Below the pieces are notes generated by a model. The model searched no databases. It saw only the letters and a program-made list of their open reading frames with translations, and had not been told where the DNA came from. The position numbers and the translations under genes were made by a program. From JAOUEA01 sp963797635 (lineage in GTDB: Bacteria; Actinomycetota; UBA4738; HRBIN12): a stretch of 64,000 bases of DNA. The DNA lies in contig CAWCPZ010000013.1 in NCBI GenBank assembly GCA_963797635.1, positions 5,640 to 69,639 of the forward strand, in the 5' to 3' direction. Of this stretch, positions 46,488 through 53,496 are shown piece by piece; position 1 is the stretch's first letter; each line of letters opens with the position of its first letter.

Positions 46488-46509
46488 CGTGGGTTCGTGG
46501 GGCGTTCGC

Positions 46510-46539
46510 TTGCCACTGCGGGGTCGCGTCGGGCATCAT
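46510..46539 (+). promoter_or_regulatory. Promoter of the DAHP-synthase leader transcript
   Basis: TTGCCA (46510-46515), an 18-nt spacer and CATCAT (46534-46539), 9 nt before the leader-peptide ATG. The transcript would start almost at that ATG. Confidence 0.5.
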
Positions 46540-46548
46540 GGCCGGGAC

Positions 46549-46602
46549 ATGGAGCGCTTCTTCGCCTACTGGTTCACCTACTTCGGGCCCGACCCGGGGT
46601 AG
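46549..46602 (+). CDS. Aromatic leader peptide of the DAHP-synthase attenuator
   Basis: Seventeen-residue ORF reading MERFFAYWFTYFGPDPG. Seven of the nine residues 4-12 are Phe, Tyr or Trp, four, two and one respectively, far above chance for this genome. The stop codon sits within the first arm of the antiterminator. This is the hallmark of ribosome-mediated attenuation sensing charged aromatic tRNAs; the gene downstream makes the first enzyme of aromatic synthesis. Translation itself is inferred, because the ribosome site is poor. Confidence 0.8.
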   Translation: MERFFAYWFTYFGPDPG

Positions 46603-46655
46603 TCGCCGGTAGCCTTCGAGCCAACAGCGACCCCGGGTCCGACACCCGGGGTTTT
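46592..46655 (+). promoter_or_regulatory. Transcription attenuator upstream of DAHP synthase
   Basis: Three 9-nt arms: A ACCCGGGGT (46592-46600), B ACCCCGGGT (46630-46638) and C, identical to A (46644-46652). B:C with a 5-nt loop and TTTT (46652-46655) is a terminator. A:B is an alternative stem, extended by TCGC (46603-46606) with GCGA (46627-46630) once a short bulge at the stop codon is allowed, so it can be longer than the terminator. Both cannot form together. A ribosome at the leader stop would cover A and favour termination. Confidence 0.85.
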
Positions 46656-46699
46656 CCCTTCCCCGGGACCGGCCCGGCCGATCGGGAGGTCAACAGCAC

Positions 46700-47725
46700 A
46701 TGGTCGTCGTCATGAAACAGGACGCGACGGACTCGGACATCGAGCTCGTCTGCGAGAAGGTGCGCAACGCCGGGGGCGAAGCGTTCGTCTCGCGTGGCGC
46801 CGTCCACACCGTGGTGGGCCTGGTGGGCGACACGGCGCGCTTCCAAGCGATCCCGTTCACGCAGCTCCACGGCGTCGACCACGTGATCCAGATCGGCAAG
46901 CCCTACAAGATGGTGGCGCGCGACCTGCATCCGGAAGCCACCACGGTGAACGTGGGTTCGACGCCGCTGGGCCGCGGAACGTTCACGATCATCGCGGGGC
47001 CGTGTGCGGTGGAGTCCGAGGAGCAGGCGATGATCGGCACCCGCGCGGCCAAGGCCGCCGGCGCCACGATCCTGCGTGGGGACATCTACAAGCCGCGGAC
47101 CTCGCCGTATTCGTTCCAGGGGCTGGGGGAGCGTGGGCTCGAGATCCTGATCGAGTGTCGCCGAGACACCGGGTTGCCGCTCGTCATCGAGGTGGTCGAT
47201 GTGTCGCAGGTGGCGCACGTGGCCGAGGTGGCCGACTGCATCCGGGTGGGCACGCGGAACGCGCAGAACTTCGAGCTGCTGAAGGAGGTCGGCCTCACCA
47301 ACAAGCCCGTGATGCTGAAGCGGGGCCTGGCGATGACGATCGACGAGTGGCTGCAGGCGGCCGAGTACGTGGCCCAGCGCGGCAACAGCGAGATCATCCT
47401 GTGCGAGCGGGGGATCCGGACGTTCGAGCCCGCGACCCGGAACACGCTGGACCTGGCGGGGATGGCGGTGGCCCAGCACGAGTCGCATCTGCCGGTGATC
47501 GTCGACCCGTCCCACGCGGTCGGCAAGAAGCATCTGGTGGCGCCGATGGCACGGGCAGCGGTCGCCGCGGGAGCGGACGGCGTGATGATCGATGTCCACC
47601 ACGATCCGGAGCAGGCGCTGTGCGACGGGCCGCAGGCGCTCCTGCCCGAGGAGATGGCGGCGCTGGGCAAGGAGCTGGCGACGCTGGCCGAAGCGATGGG
47701 GCGTCCGGTCAACCGACCCGAGTAG
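46700..47725 (+). CDS. aroF: 3-deoxy-7-phosphoheptulonate (DAHP) synthase, type I-beta
   Basis: Condenses phosphoenolpyruvate and erythrose 4-phosphate, the first step to Phe, Tyr and Trp. 341 residues. The N-terminal 70 residues form a ferredoxin-like regulatory domain (VVVMKQDATDSDIELVCEKV, then AVHTVVGLVGDTARF) as in Thermotoga-type enzymes, where it binds Tyr/Phe. The barrel follows: FTIIAGPCAVESEEQ (near residues 95-109), GDIYKPRTSPYSFQG, IRVGTRNAQNF, MLKRGLAMTIDEW and VIVDPSHAVGKKH. GGGAGG precedes the ATG. Controlled by the leader attenuator. The symbol aroF follows actinobacterial and Thermotoga use; other names exist. Confidence 0.94.
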   Translation: MVVVMKQDATDSDIELVCEKVRNAGGEAFVSRGAVHTVVGLVGDTARFQAIPFTQLHGVDHVIQIGKPYKMVARDLHPEATTVNVGSTPLGRGTFTIIAGPCAVESEEQAMIGTRAAKAAGATILRGDIYKPRTSPYSFQGLGERGLEILIECRRDTGLPLVIEVVDVSQVAHVAEVADCIRVGTRNAQNFELLKEVGLTNKPVMLKRGLAMTIDEWLQAAEYVAQRGNSEIILCERGIRTFEPATRNTLDLAGMAVAQHESHLPVIVDPSHAVGKKHLVAPMARAAVAAGADGVMIDVHHDPEQALCDGPQALLPEEMAALGKELATLAEAMGRPVNRPE

Positions 47726-47742
47726 GGCGGTTCGCGGCTTCG

Positions 47743-48216
47743 TCAGTCGAGCCACCACGGGCGGACGCGTGGCGGAGGAGGCTGGAACGCCCGCTCAGCG
47801 CGCGTGAGGAGGCCGTGCAGGGTCGACTCGCTCTCCCATCGAGAGGCGTTCTTCGATGTTGGTGATCACGCTGCGGGTCGCATCACGACACAGGCGCAAG
47901 ACGCTTCCTGCCTTTCGGGAGGACATGGATGGTCACTTCGTAGCCCTCAGTCGACCGTCTCGACGAGGTCCTGTTTCGCGAGCTGGAGGACGGTGGCCCT
48001 GGCCGTCTGCCGGCTGAGGCGAAGCATCCGAGCCAGCCATGAGATGTGCATCGCGTTGTTGGACGCCAGGGCTTCCAGGGCACGGTATTGCGCGAAGGAC
48101 ATGCCCATGCCTTGCAGCGCTTGGTCCATGGTCACCTCGAGATGGTGCTGGCAGCGACGCAGCATCACGACGAGTTCCCACGTGCTCACGAACTCGATGG
48201 GATCGGTGTCGCACAT
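47743..48216 (-). CDS. MarR-family regulator (about three frameshifts)
   Basis: MarR-type winged helix, about 158 residues when frames are joined. It has the recognition region HISWLARMLRLSRQTARATV and then the wing YEVTIHVLPKGRKRLAPV and a dimer helix ITNIEERLS. Slips occur near 47952 (within GACTGAG), 47882 and 47845; the first two are T insertions, unlike the G/C slips elsewhere, so this copy could be a true pseudogene. An 8-bp inverted repeat flanks its start codon. The function is unknown. Confidence 0.72.
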
Positions 48217-48243
48217 CGAACGAGTTCATACCGAGCGACACCG
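48204..48243. repeat. Inverted repeat around the MarR start codon
   Basis: CGGTGTCG (48204-48211) and CGACACCG (48236-48243) are perfectly complementary, spaced by 24 nt that contain the start codon and leader of the MarR gene. This is a candidate autoregulatory operator. Confidence 0.5.
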
Positions 48244-48417
48244 ACACTCGATCCTCGCTCGAGGCGGAGAAGGAGCTCGGTTGATGTCTCCCGTCAACAT
48301 GTCATAGGGCTGCCAGTGTTCTTCGCAGCACGCAGTCGTTCGCCCCATGACAAGTGGCTGGGCGAGCAGGCCAGAAGGTTGATCGACCAGGAAACTGGCG
48401 AGCCGGTTCGACCGGAG
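48217..48417. other. Intergenic gap of 201 nt
   Basis: Between the MarR start (right side of the inverted repeat) and the stop of the next minus-strand gene. I see no complete gene. Short stretches with protein-like codon use on either strand do not form an ORF. Confidence 0.6.
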
Positions 48418-49197
48418 CTAGCTGGGCAGGTTCGGGGTCAGCTCGATGATGTCGGCGCTCCCGCGCCACCGCTGGATCGACTCCGCCGGCGCCCCCGCGC
48501 GGCTCTTCCGCTTGTCGACCAGCCACTTCGCGGCCTCTTCCCACTCCGCGCCCTCGAGCACCCGCTGCGCCGCCGTGAACTCCTCCAGCGACGTGTCGCG
48601 ACCCTTGCGTCGCGTGATCACCAGCATCTCCTGCGCGTCCGGCACGCCGGGCACGGTCTGCTCCTCCGGCCCCACCTCGCGCTGCGACACCACGTAGATC
48701 TTGCCGTTCTTGTACGCGAACCACACCGGCGCCGTGCGCCGCCGCCCGCCCCGCTCGTAGCCGACCCAGATCACGTCGGACTTCTTCAGCCCTTCCTCGG
48801 TCTCCTTCGACAGCTTCTCCGCCGACGTCTGCACGAACACCGGGAAGTCGATCTCGCCCACGATCTGGTCGTCGAGGATGAACGACGCCACGTACGTGCC
48901 CGACTCGTCGAACACCCCGTCCTCGACATGATCCAGCTCCACCGTCAGGTCCATGGCCCCGCGCATGCGGCGAACCTCGGGTCCCCACCGGTGGATCGTG
49001 CGCCCCGACGGGCCGATCAGCCGGACCTCCTCGGTCACGAAGCCCACCGGCACCTTCCACGCCCGGAAGATCACGAACGGCAGCGCCGGTCCGGGCTGGC
49101 CCACCAGGTACACACCGTCGTTGGCCTTGTTGCCGTAGGCCTCCCACACGCGGGCGTCGACCACGGCGGCGGCGACGAGTTCTCCGACCAGCTCCAT
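48418..49197 (-). CDS. Hypothetical protein with FMN-oxidase-like core
   Basis: Soluble protein of 259 residues. A central beta-barrel-like part (GEIDFPVFVQTS, then RTAPVWFAYKNGKIYVVSQ) slightly resembles split-barrel flavin proteins such as pyridoxamine oxidases, but I could not confirm flavin residues. The first half has GVYLVGQPGPALPFVIFRAW and the C-terminal part WRGSADIIELTPNLPS. A TATCCT hexamer lies 9 nt before the ATG. It is most likely specific to actinobacteria. Unknown role. Confidence 0.6.
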   Translation of the reverse strand: MELVGELVAAAVVDARVWEAYGNKANDGVYLVGQPGPALPFVIFRAWKVPVGFVTEEVRLIGPSGRTIHRWGPEVRRMRGAMDLTVELDHVEDGVFDESGTYVASFILDDQIVGEIDFPVFVQTSAEKLSKETEEGLKKSDVIWVGYERGGRRRTAPVWFAYKNGKIYVVSQREVGPEEQTVPGVPDAQEMLVITRRKGRDTSLEEFTAAQRVLEGAEWEEAAKWLVDKRKSRAGAPAESIQRWRGSADIIELTPNLPS

Positions 49198-49225
49198 CGA
49201 GCGGAGAGGATACCCGAGGAAGGGG

Positions 49226-50410
49226 TCAGACCGTGCGCGCGAGCCACAGGCGCGGCTCGCCGATCTCGGGCAGCGACGGCATCGCCTCGGCCGAGTCCCA
49301 CATCCGCGCCAGCGTGGCCTCGTCCGTGAGCTCCACCACCGTGTCGCAGAACGCGCGCCCGTTCACGTACTGCTCACGCTTCATCTCGATGCCCAGCAGC
49401 CGCTCGAACACCGGATCGCCGGCCTCGCCCTCGCGGTAGCGGCGCATCGCCTCCTCGATCCGGCCGTACGACGGCAGCAGCTCGGCGCCCAGCGCGTGCA
49501 TCACGTGGTCGCCGTAGCCCTCGGCCGCCGCCATGAACGACTGGATCCGCCCCAGCTTGATCCGCTGCTCGTCGTCGAGTTCGGCGCCGAACAAGCCTTC
49601 GTCGCCCTCCAGCAATCCCTGCAGCGCCTCGGGATCGGCGCCGTCCATCGTCATCAGCTTCGCCTGCATGCCCTCGACGTCGATCGTGAGCGTCGACAGG
49701 AAATCGTCCAGCAGCTCCGAGAACCGGTCGCGCGCCCACGGCCGGGCGAACTCGAACCGGTGGGTCACCTCGTGGAACGCCACCCAGGTGCGGAAGTCGG
49801 TGGGGTCGAGCGACCAGTCGCTCTCGAACTGACGGATGTTCGCCACCACGAAGAGCACCGCGCCCGGCCCGGATCGGGGCACCGCCACGTCGTACTGGCC
49901 CAGCACCCGCTGCGCCAGGAAGCCGAGGACCGAACCCACCTGCGCGCCCATCAGCAACGGCGAGATCTGCGCCAGCATGCCGCTCATGGCCTGCATCTCG
50001 GCGGGCATGGAGTCGCCCTGGGCGCGCATCATCGCCTCGGACACGCGTTGCGCGGCCGGCTCCAGCAGCGCCTTCATGCTCTCGGCGTTCGCGTTGATCC
50101 ACTCGGCCCTGCGGATCGCCCGGACCTCGGCGACGTCGGTCGGCGCATCCAGGCCGGTGAACCGCGCCACGTGCAGCTCGGCGACGCGCACCGCTTCGGT
50201 GAAGCCCGAGCGTTCGTCGTCGGTCGGCTCGCGGTCCTCGCCGGCTTCGACGGCACTCGCCACGCCCACCTGGCGCGCGAGCTCCCAATTGATGGGTCCG
50301 CTCGAGGACGCCATCACCCGCTGCATCTCACGGAACAACGGCGCGTCGCGCAGGGATTCGGGGTCCATCCCGAACGGGAAACCGCCGAGGCCACCGGGAG
50401 GGTCGCTCAT
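49226..50410 (-). CDS. Zincin_2 (DUF2342) metalloprotease-like protein
   Basis: Protein of 394 residues of an actinobacterial family that co-occurs with coenzyme F420. The zinc motif HExxH appears as FHEVTHRFEFARPW, with the first His at residue 213. The N-terminal stretch GPINWELARQVGV and the mid-region AQISPLLMGAQVGSVLGFLA are typical. Actual proteolysis has not been shown for the family. The start lies 6 nt after TAGGAT, back to back with the moaE promoter. Confidence 0.88.
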   Translation of the reverse strand: MSDPPGGLGGFPFGMDPESLRDAPLFREMQRVMASSSGPINWELARQVGVASAVEAGEDREPTDDERSGFTEAVRVAELHVARFTGLDAPTDVAEVRAIRRAEWINANAESMKALLEPAAQRVSEAMMRAQGDSMPAEMQAMSGMLAQISPLLMGAQVGSVLGFLAQRVLGQYDVAVPRSGPGAVLFVVANIRQFESDWSLDPTDFRTWVAFHEVTHRFEFARPWARDRFSELLDDFLSTLTIDVEGMQAKLMTMDGADPEALQGLLEGDEGLFGAELDDEQRIKLGRIQSFMAAAEGYGDHVMHALGAELLPSYGRIEEAMRRYREGEAGDPVFERLLGIEMKREQYVNGRAFCDTVVELTDEATLARMWDSAEAMPSLPEIGEPRLWLARTV

Positions 50411-50416
50411 CCCGCC

Positions 50417-50443
50417 ATCCTACGACCGCGCCTTCGTTACGAT
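50417..50443. promoter_or_regulatory. Two outward-facing leaderless -10 elements (Zincin_2 and moaE)
   Basis: TAGGAT (minus strand, 50417-50422) is 6 nt before the Zincin_2 ATG and TACGAT (50438-50443) is 6 nt before the moaE GTG. Only 15 nt lie between the two hexamers, so each -35 region would overlap the other promoter's -10. Confidence 0.6.
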
Positions 50444-50449
50444 GGCGCC

Positions 50450-50902
50450 GTGTCACGGCCCTCATCACCGCTGCGTTCGTCCACGCGCATCCTCGCGCGG
50501 GTGCAGCCGGATCCACTGTCGGCGGACGAGGCGTTGGCGTTCGTCGCCGACCCCGGCGCGGGCGGCACCTGCGTGTTCCTGGGGACGGTGCGCGACCATT
50601 CGAACGCCGGGGACGTCACCGGACTCACCTACGAGGCCTGGGACGACCTCGCCGTGAAGCGCCTGGAGGAGATCGCGGGAGAGGCGCGCGACCGCTGGGA
50701 CCTGTGCGCCGTGTCGTTGCTCCATCGCACCGGGGCGCTGCAGGTTGGGGAGACCAGCGTGATCGTCGCCGCCTCAGCCCCCCATCGGGCCGACGCCTTC
50801 GAAGCCGCCCGCCACGCGATCGAACGCCTCAAGGAAGACGTCCCCATCTGGAAGAAGGAGGGCCTCGTCACCGGCGAGTCCCACTGGATCATGGGGAGCT
50901 GA
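50450..50902 (+). CDS. moaE: Molybdopterin synthase large subunit
   Basis: MoaE of 150 residues, the catalytic half of molybdopterin synthase that puts sulfur from MoaD into precursor Z. Landmarks are GGTCVFLGTVRDHSNAGDV, then GLTYEAWDDLAVKRLEEI, LLHRTGALQVGETSVIVAAS, and the active-site Lys pair in VPIWKKEGLVTGESHWI. No moaD or other moa gene is in the window. MreB follows 1 nt after the stop. Confidence 0.93.
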   Translation: MSRPSSPLRSSTRILARVQPDPLSADEALAFVADPGAGGTCVFLGTVRDHSNAGDVTGLTYEAWDDLAVKRLEEIAGEARDRWDLCAVSLLHRTGALQVGETSVIVAASAPHRADAFEAARHAIERLKEDVPIWKKEGLVTGESHWIMGS

Positions 50903-50903
50903 C

Positions 50904-51911
50904 GTGGGGCGGGATCTCGCGATCGACCTGGGTACGGCGAACACGCTCGTCTACCGCCAGGGCGACGGCATCGTGTTCGACGAGCCATGTGTCGTGGCGA
51001 TGCACTCCGGGACGGGCGAGGTCGTCGCGATGGGTGAGGAAGCCTGGCAGATGATCGGCGGCGACTCCGGCAGCGTGGTCGCGGTGCGTCCCTTGCGCAA
51101 GGGGACGATGACCGAGTTCGACATCACCCAACGCATGCTCGAAGTCGTGATCCGCAAGGTGGGAGCCACCCGGTTCCCCCGGCCTCGCGTGCTCGTGGCG
51201 GTGCCGTCGATGGCCTCGGAGGTCGAGAAGCGCGCGATCGAAGAAGCCGTCAAGTTCGCCGGTGTGCGCCAGGTGACCCTGGTCGAAGAACCGCTCGCCG
51301 CCGCGATCGGCGCCGGTCTGCCCGTGCACGAACCGGTGGGCAACCTGGTGGTCGACATCGGCGGCGGCCGTTCGGAGATGGCGGTGGTGTCGATGGGCGG
51401 CGTGGTCAGCGGTCGCTCCGCCCCGGTGGGCGGGTTCGACCTCGACGAAGCCGTGCAACGCCACATCAAGGACGAGTACGGCGTGGCGATCGGCGAGAAG
51501 GCCGCCGAGGAGATCAAGATCGCGATCGGTTCGGCGTTCCCCACGCCGACCAGCAAGGCGGCCGTGGTGACCGGACGCGAACTCGCGACCGGCAACACGG
51601 TGGAGGTGCGCATCGACGAGGCCGAGATCCGGCAGGCGATCGGCGTGCCCATCCGCGGCATCGTCGACGCCGCGCGCCACACCCTCGCCGAGGCGCCGCC
51701 CGAACTGACGCACGACGTCCTGGAGACCGGCATGTTCCTCACCGGTGGCGGGAGCCTGCTGCGCGGCATCGACATGCTGCTGGCCCAGGAGTGCGAGGTG
51801 CCCGTCCACGTCGTGGAGCGGCCGCTGGAGACCGTCGCGGTAGGGACCGGCCGGATGCTGGAGCACCTCGAGGACTATCGCTCGGCGTTCCAGCTGGTGC
51901 GGCGACGCTGA
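50904..51911 (+). CDS. mreB: MreB/Mbl-type cytoskeletal actin
   Basis: Bacterial actin homolog of 335 residues. ATP-binding motifs: DLAIDLGTANTLVY (phosphate 1), NLVVDIGGGRSEMAVV (phosphate 2) and MFLTGGGSLLRGIDMLL (adenosine). Other MreB hallmarks are PSMASEVEKRAIEEAVKFAG and VEEPLAAAIGAGLPV. There is no mreC or mreD beside it, so it may be an Mbl-like extra copy or have moved from the usual cluster. GTG start 1 nt after moaE's stop; co-transcription is likely. Confidence 0.9.
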   Translation: MGRDLAIDLGTANTLVYRQGDGIVFDEPCVVAMHSGTGEVVAMGEEAWQMIGGDSGSVVAVRPLRKGTMTEFDITQRMLEVVIRKVGATRFPRPRVLVAVPSMASEVEKRAIEEAVKFAGVRQVTLVEEPLAAAIGAGLPVHEPVGNLVVDIGGGRSEMAVVSMGGVVSGRSAPVGGFDLDEAVQRHIKDEYGVAIGEKAAEEIKIAIGSAFPTPTSKAAVVTGRELATGNTVEVRIDEAEIRQAIGVPIRGIVDAARHTLAEAPPELTHDVLETGMFLTGGGSLLRGIDMLLAQECEVPVHVVERPLETVAVGTGRMLEHLEDYRSAFQLVRRR

Positions 51912-51928
51912 CCGCTTCGGGTCGGGCG

Positions 51929-52354
51929 CTACCCGGCGTTGGAGATGAGCCGGGCGATCATCGTGCCCGCCAGGTAGAGCGTTCCGGCGATGGCGATCGC
52001 CCCCAGGCCCACCGCGACCAGCAGGCCCAGCGCGCCACCCAACCGCGAGTGCCACGACGGACGGGCGCCCACCACCGGGATCGAGCCCGCCTCGGGCGAG
52101 AGTTCCACGCGCCGAGGTCCGGGCGAGGGCCGGGGACGTGCCCTGCCCGGCGAGTCGACGTCGCCACCCGCCCACTCCTCGACGTCGGACGGCGCGGTGG
52201 CCGCGGTCGTCTGCCCGCCTGCGGTCGCCGTCGCCGCCGACTCCGGAGGTGGCCCGTCCTCGATCGTTGCGGCGGCAGGTTCGCCGCCATCGGTGAGGCG
52301 ATACACCAGGACGCCCACCGTCACGGCGATCGCGATCACGATCAGGAAACCCAC
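51929..52354 (-). CDS. Two-helix membrane protein, unknown
   Basis: Protein of 141 residues with an N-terminal membrane helix (FLIVIAIAVTVGVLVYRL), a disordered Pro/Ser/Asp/Glu-rich middle of about 80 residues and a C-terminal helix (GLLVAVGLGAIAIAGTLYLA). The middle is low complexity. GTG at 52354 is the most sensible start because it places the helix at the N-terminus; upstream sequence reads as low-complexity Arg. No family is recognised. It converges with mreB. Confidence 0.55.
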   Translation of the reverse strand: MGFLIVIAIAVTVGVLVYRLTDGGEPAAATIEDGPPPESAATATAGGQTTAATAPSDVEEWAGGDVDSPGRARPRPSPGPRRVELSPEAGSIPVVGARPSWHSRLGGALGLLVAVGLGAIAIAGTLYLAGTMIARLISNAG

Positions 52355-52446
52355 GGCGGCACCCCTGCGGTCAGCACCGTTCGAGGGTACCCCTGCGCCA
52401 AGGGGTGCGTGAAGCCACAACGGCCTGCGTTCGAGACGGCCGCCCG

Positions 52447-52452
52447 TAGTAT
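52447..52452 (+). promoter_or_regulatory. -10 (TAGTAT) before the Lon-like gene
   Basis: TAGTAT lies 10 nt before the ATG at 52463, giving a leader of only a few nt. Confidence 0.5.
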
Positions 52453-52462
52453 CGGTGCGCCC

Positions 52463-53464
52463 ATGAAACGCCCGATCCGCATCGCCGCCCTGGTCGCCCT
52501 GTTCGGCCTCACGTTGTTCGCGTGCTACTTCCGCCTGCCGTACTACGCGGTGGGACCCGGTCCCGCACGCGAGGTGGGACCGTTGATCGACGTCAAGGGC
52601 CACCAGCGCTACGACTCCGCGGGCAAGCTCATCATGACCACCGTGAGCTACGCCCAGGTGACGGCGCTGCAGGCGCTCGGGGCCTGGTTCGACCCGGTCA
52701 CGCAGGTGGTGCACCGGGACGTCCTGTTCGCGCCCGGCGAGGATCCCTCCACCGAACGCCAACGGGCGATCTCCGAGATGGACACCAGCAAGATCAACGC
52801 CACCTACGTCGTCATGCAGCACCTCACGGACTACCCCAAGGAGCACGCCGACGGCGCGTTGATCCAGGCCACCGTGGAAGGCTGTCCCGCCTTCGACGAG
52901 CTCTTCCCCGGCGACCTGATCACGGCGATCGACGGGGAGCCGGTGGGGTCGAGCAAGCAGGCGAGCACCGCGATCGACGCGGTGCCGGATGACGAACCCA
53001 TCGCGTTCACCGTGCGGGCGGCGGGGGAGACCCACGACGTCTCGCTCACCCGGGAAGCGTGTGCGAAGAACGACCCGGAGCGGTACGTGGGGATCAGCAC
53101 GGTCAACCCGTTCCCCATCCCGGTGTCGATCTCCAGCGGCGACATCGGGGGCCCGTCGGCCGGGCTCATGTTCTCCCTGGGCCTCTACGACGCCCTGACC
53201 CCGGGCGACCTCACGGATGGTCGCACGATCGCCGGCACCGGGACGATGGCACCCGACGGCACCGTGGGTCCGATCGGCGGGATCGCCGACAAGGTCGTGG
53301 CCGCCGAGCGCGTCGGGGCCACCGTGTTCCTGGTGCCGAAGGACAACATGGCCGAACTCGAAGGCGTCGACGTCGGCGACATGCAGCTGATCTCCGTCGC
53401 CACGTTCGACCAGGCGCTCACGGAACTCGAGGCCCTGGGCGGCGAAGCGTCGGAACCGTCGTAG
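52463..53464 (+). CDS. Membrane-anchored PDZ/Lon-like protease
   Basis: Protein of 333 residues. N-terminal anchor (IAALVALFGLTLFACYF), then a PDZ-like domain (LFPGDLITAIDGEPVGSSKQ, about 140-205), and a C-terminal Lon (S16) domain. Catalytic Ser is in DIGGPSAGLMFSLGLYD (near residue 232) and Lys in GPIGGIADKVVAAERVG (near 277). Actinobacteria and Firmicutes carry such proteins (YlbL type) with the active site outside the membrane. It is 32 nt before the UPF0182 gene; these two are neighbours in many actinobacteria. Confidence 0.9.
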   Translation: MKRPIRIAALVALFGLTLFACYFRLPYYAVGPGPAREVGPLIDVKGHQRYDSAGKLIMTTVSYAQVTALQALGAWFDPVTQVVHRDVLFAPGEDPSTERQRAISEMDTSKINATYVVMQHLTDYPKEHADGALIQATVEGCPAFDELFPGDLITAIDGEPVGSSKQASTAIDAVPDDEPIAFTVRAAGETHDVSLTREACAKNDPERYVGISTVNPFPIPVSISSGDIGGPSAGLMFSLGLYDALTPGDLTDGRTIAGTGTMAPDGTVGPIGGIADKVVAAERVGATVFLVPKDNMAELEGVDVGDMQLISVATFDQALTELEALGGEASEPS

Positions 53465-53478
53465 CCAGACCCATCGGG

Positions 53479-53484
53479 TAGGCT
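53479..53484 (+). promoter_or_regulatory. -10 (TAGGCT) before the UPF0182 gene
   Basis: TAGGCT lies 12 nt before the ATG at 53497, allowing a leader of about 5 nt. Confidence 0.45.
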
Positions 53485-53496
53485 CCCAACACACCC

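Noticed and set aside
47945..47955. In-frame TGA in the MarR gene as a selenocysteine codon
   Set aside because: A frame slip explains the sequence better; there is no SECIS-like hairpin and MarR proteins have no known Sec.
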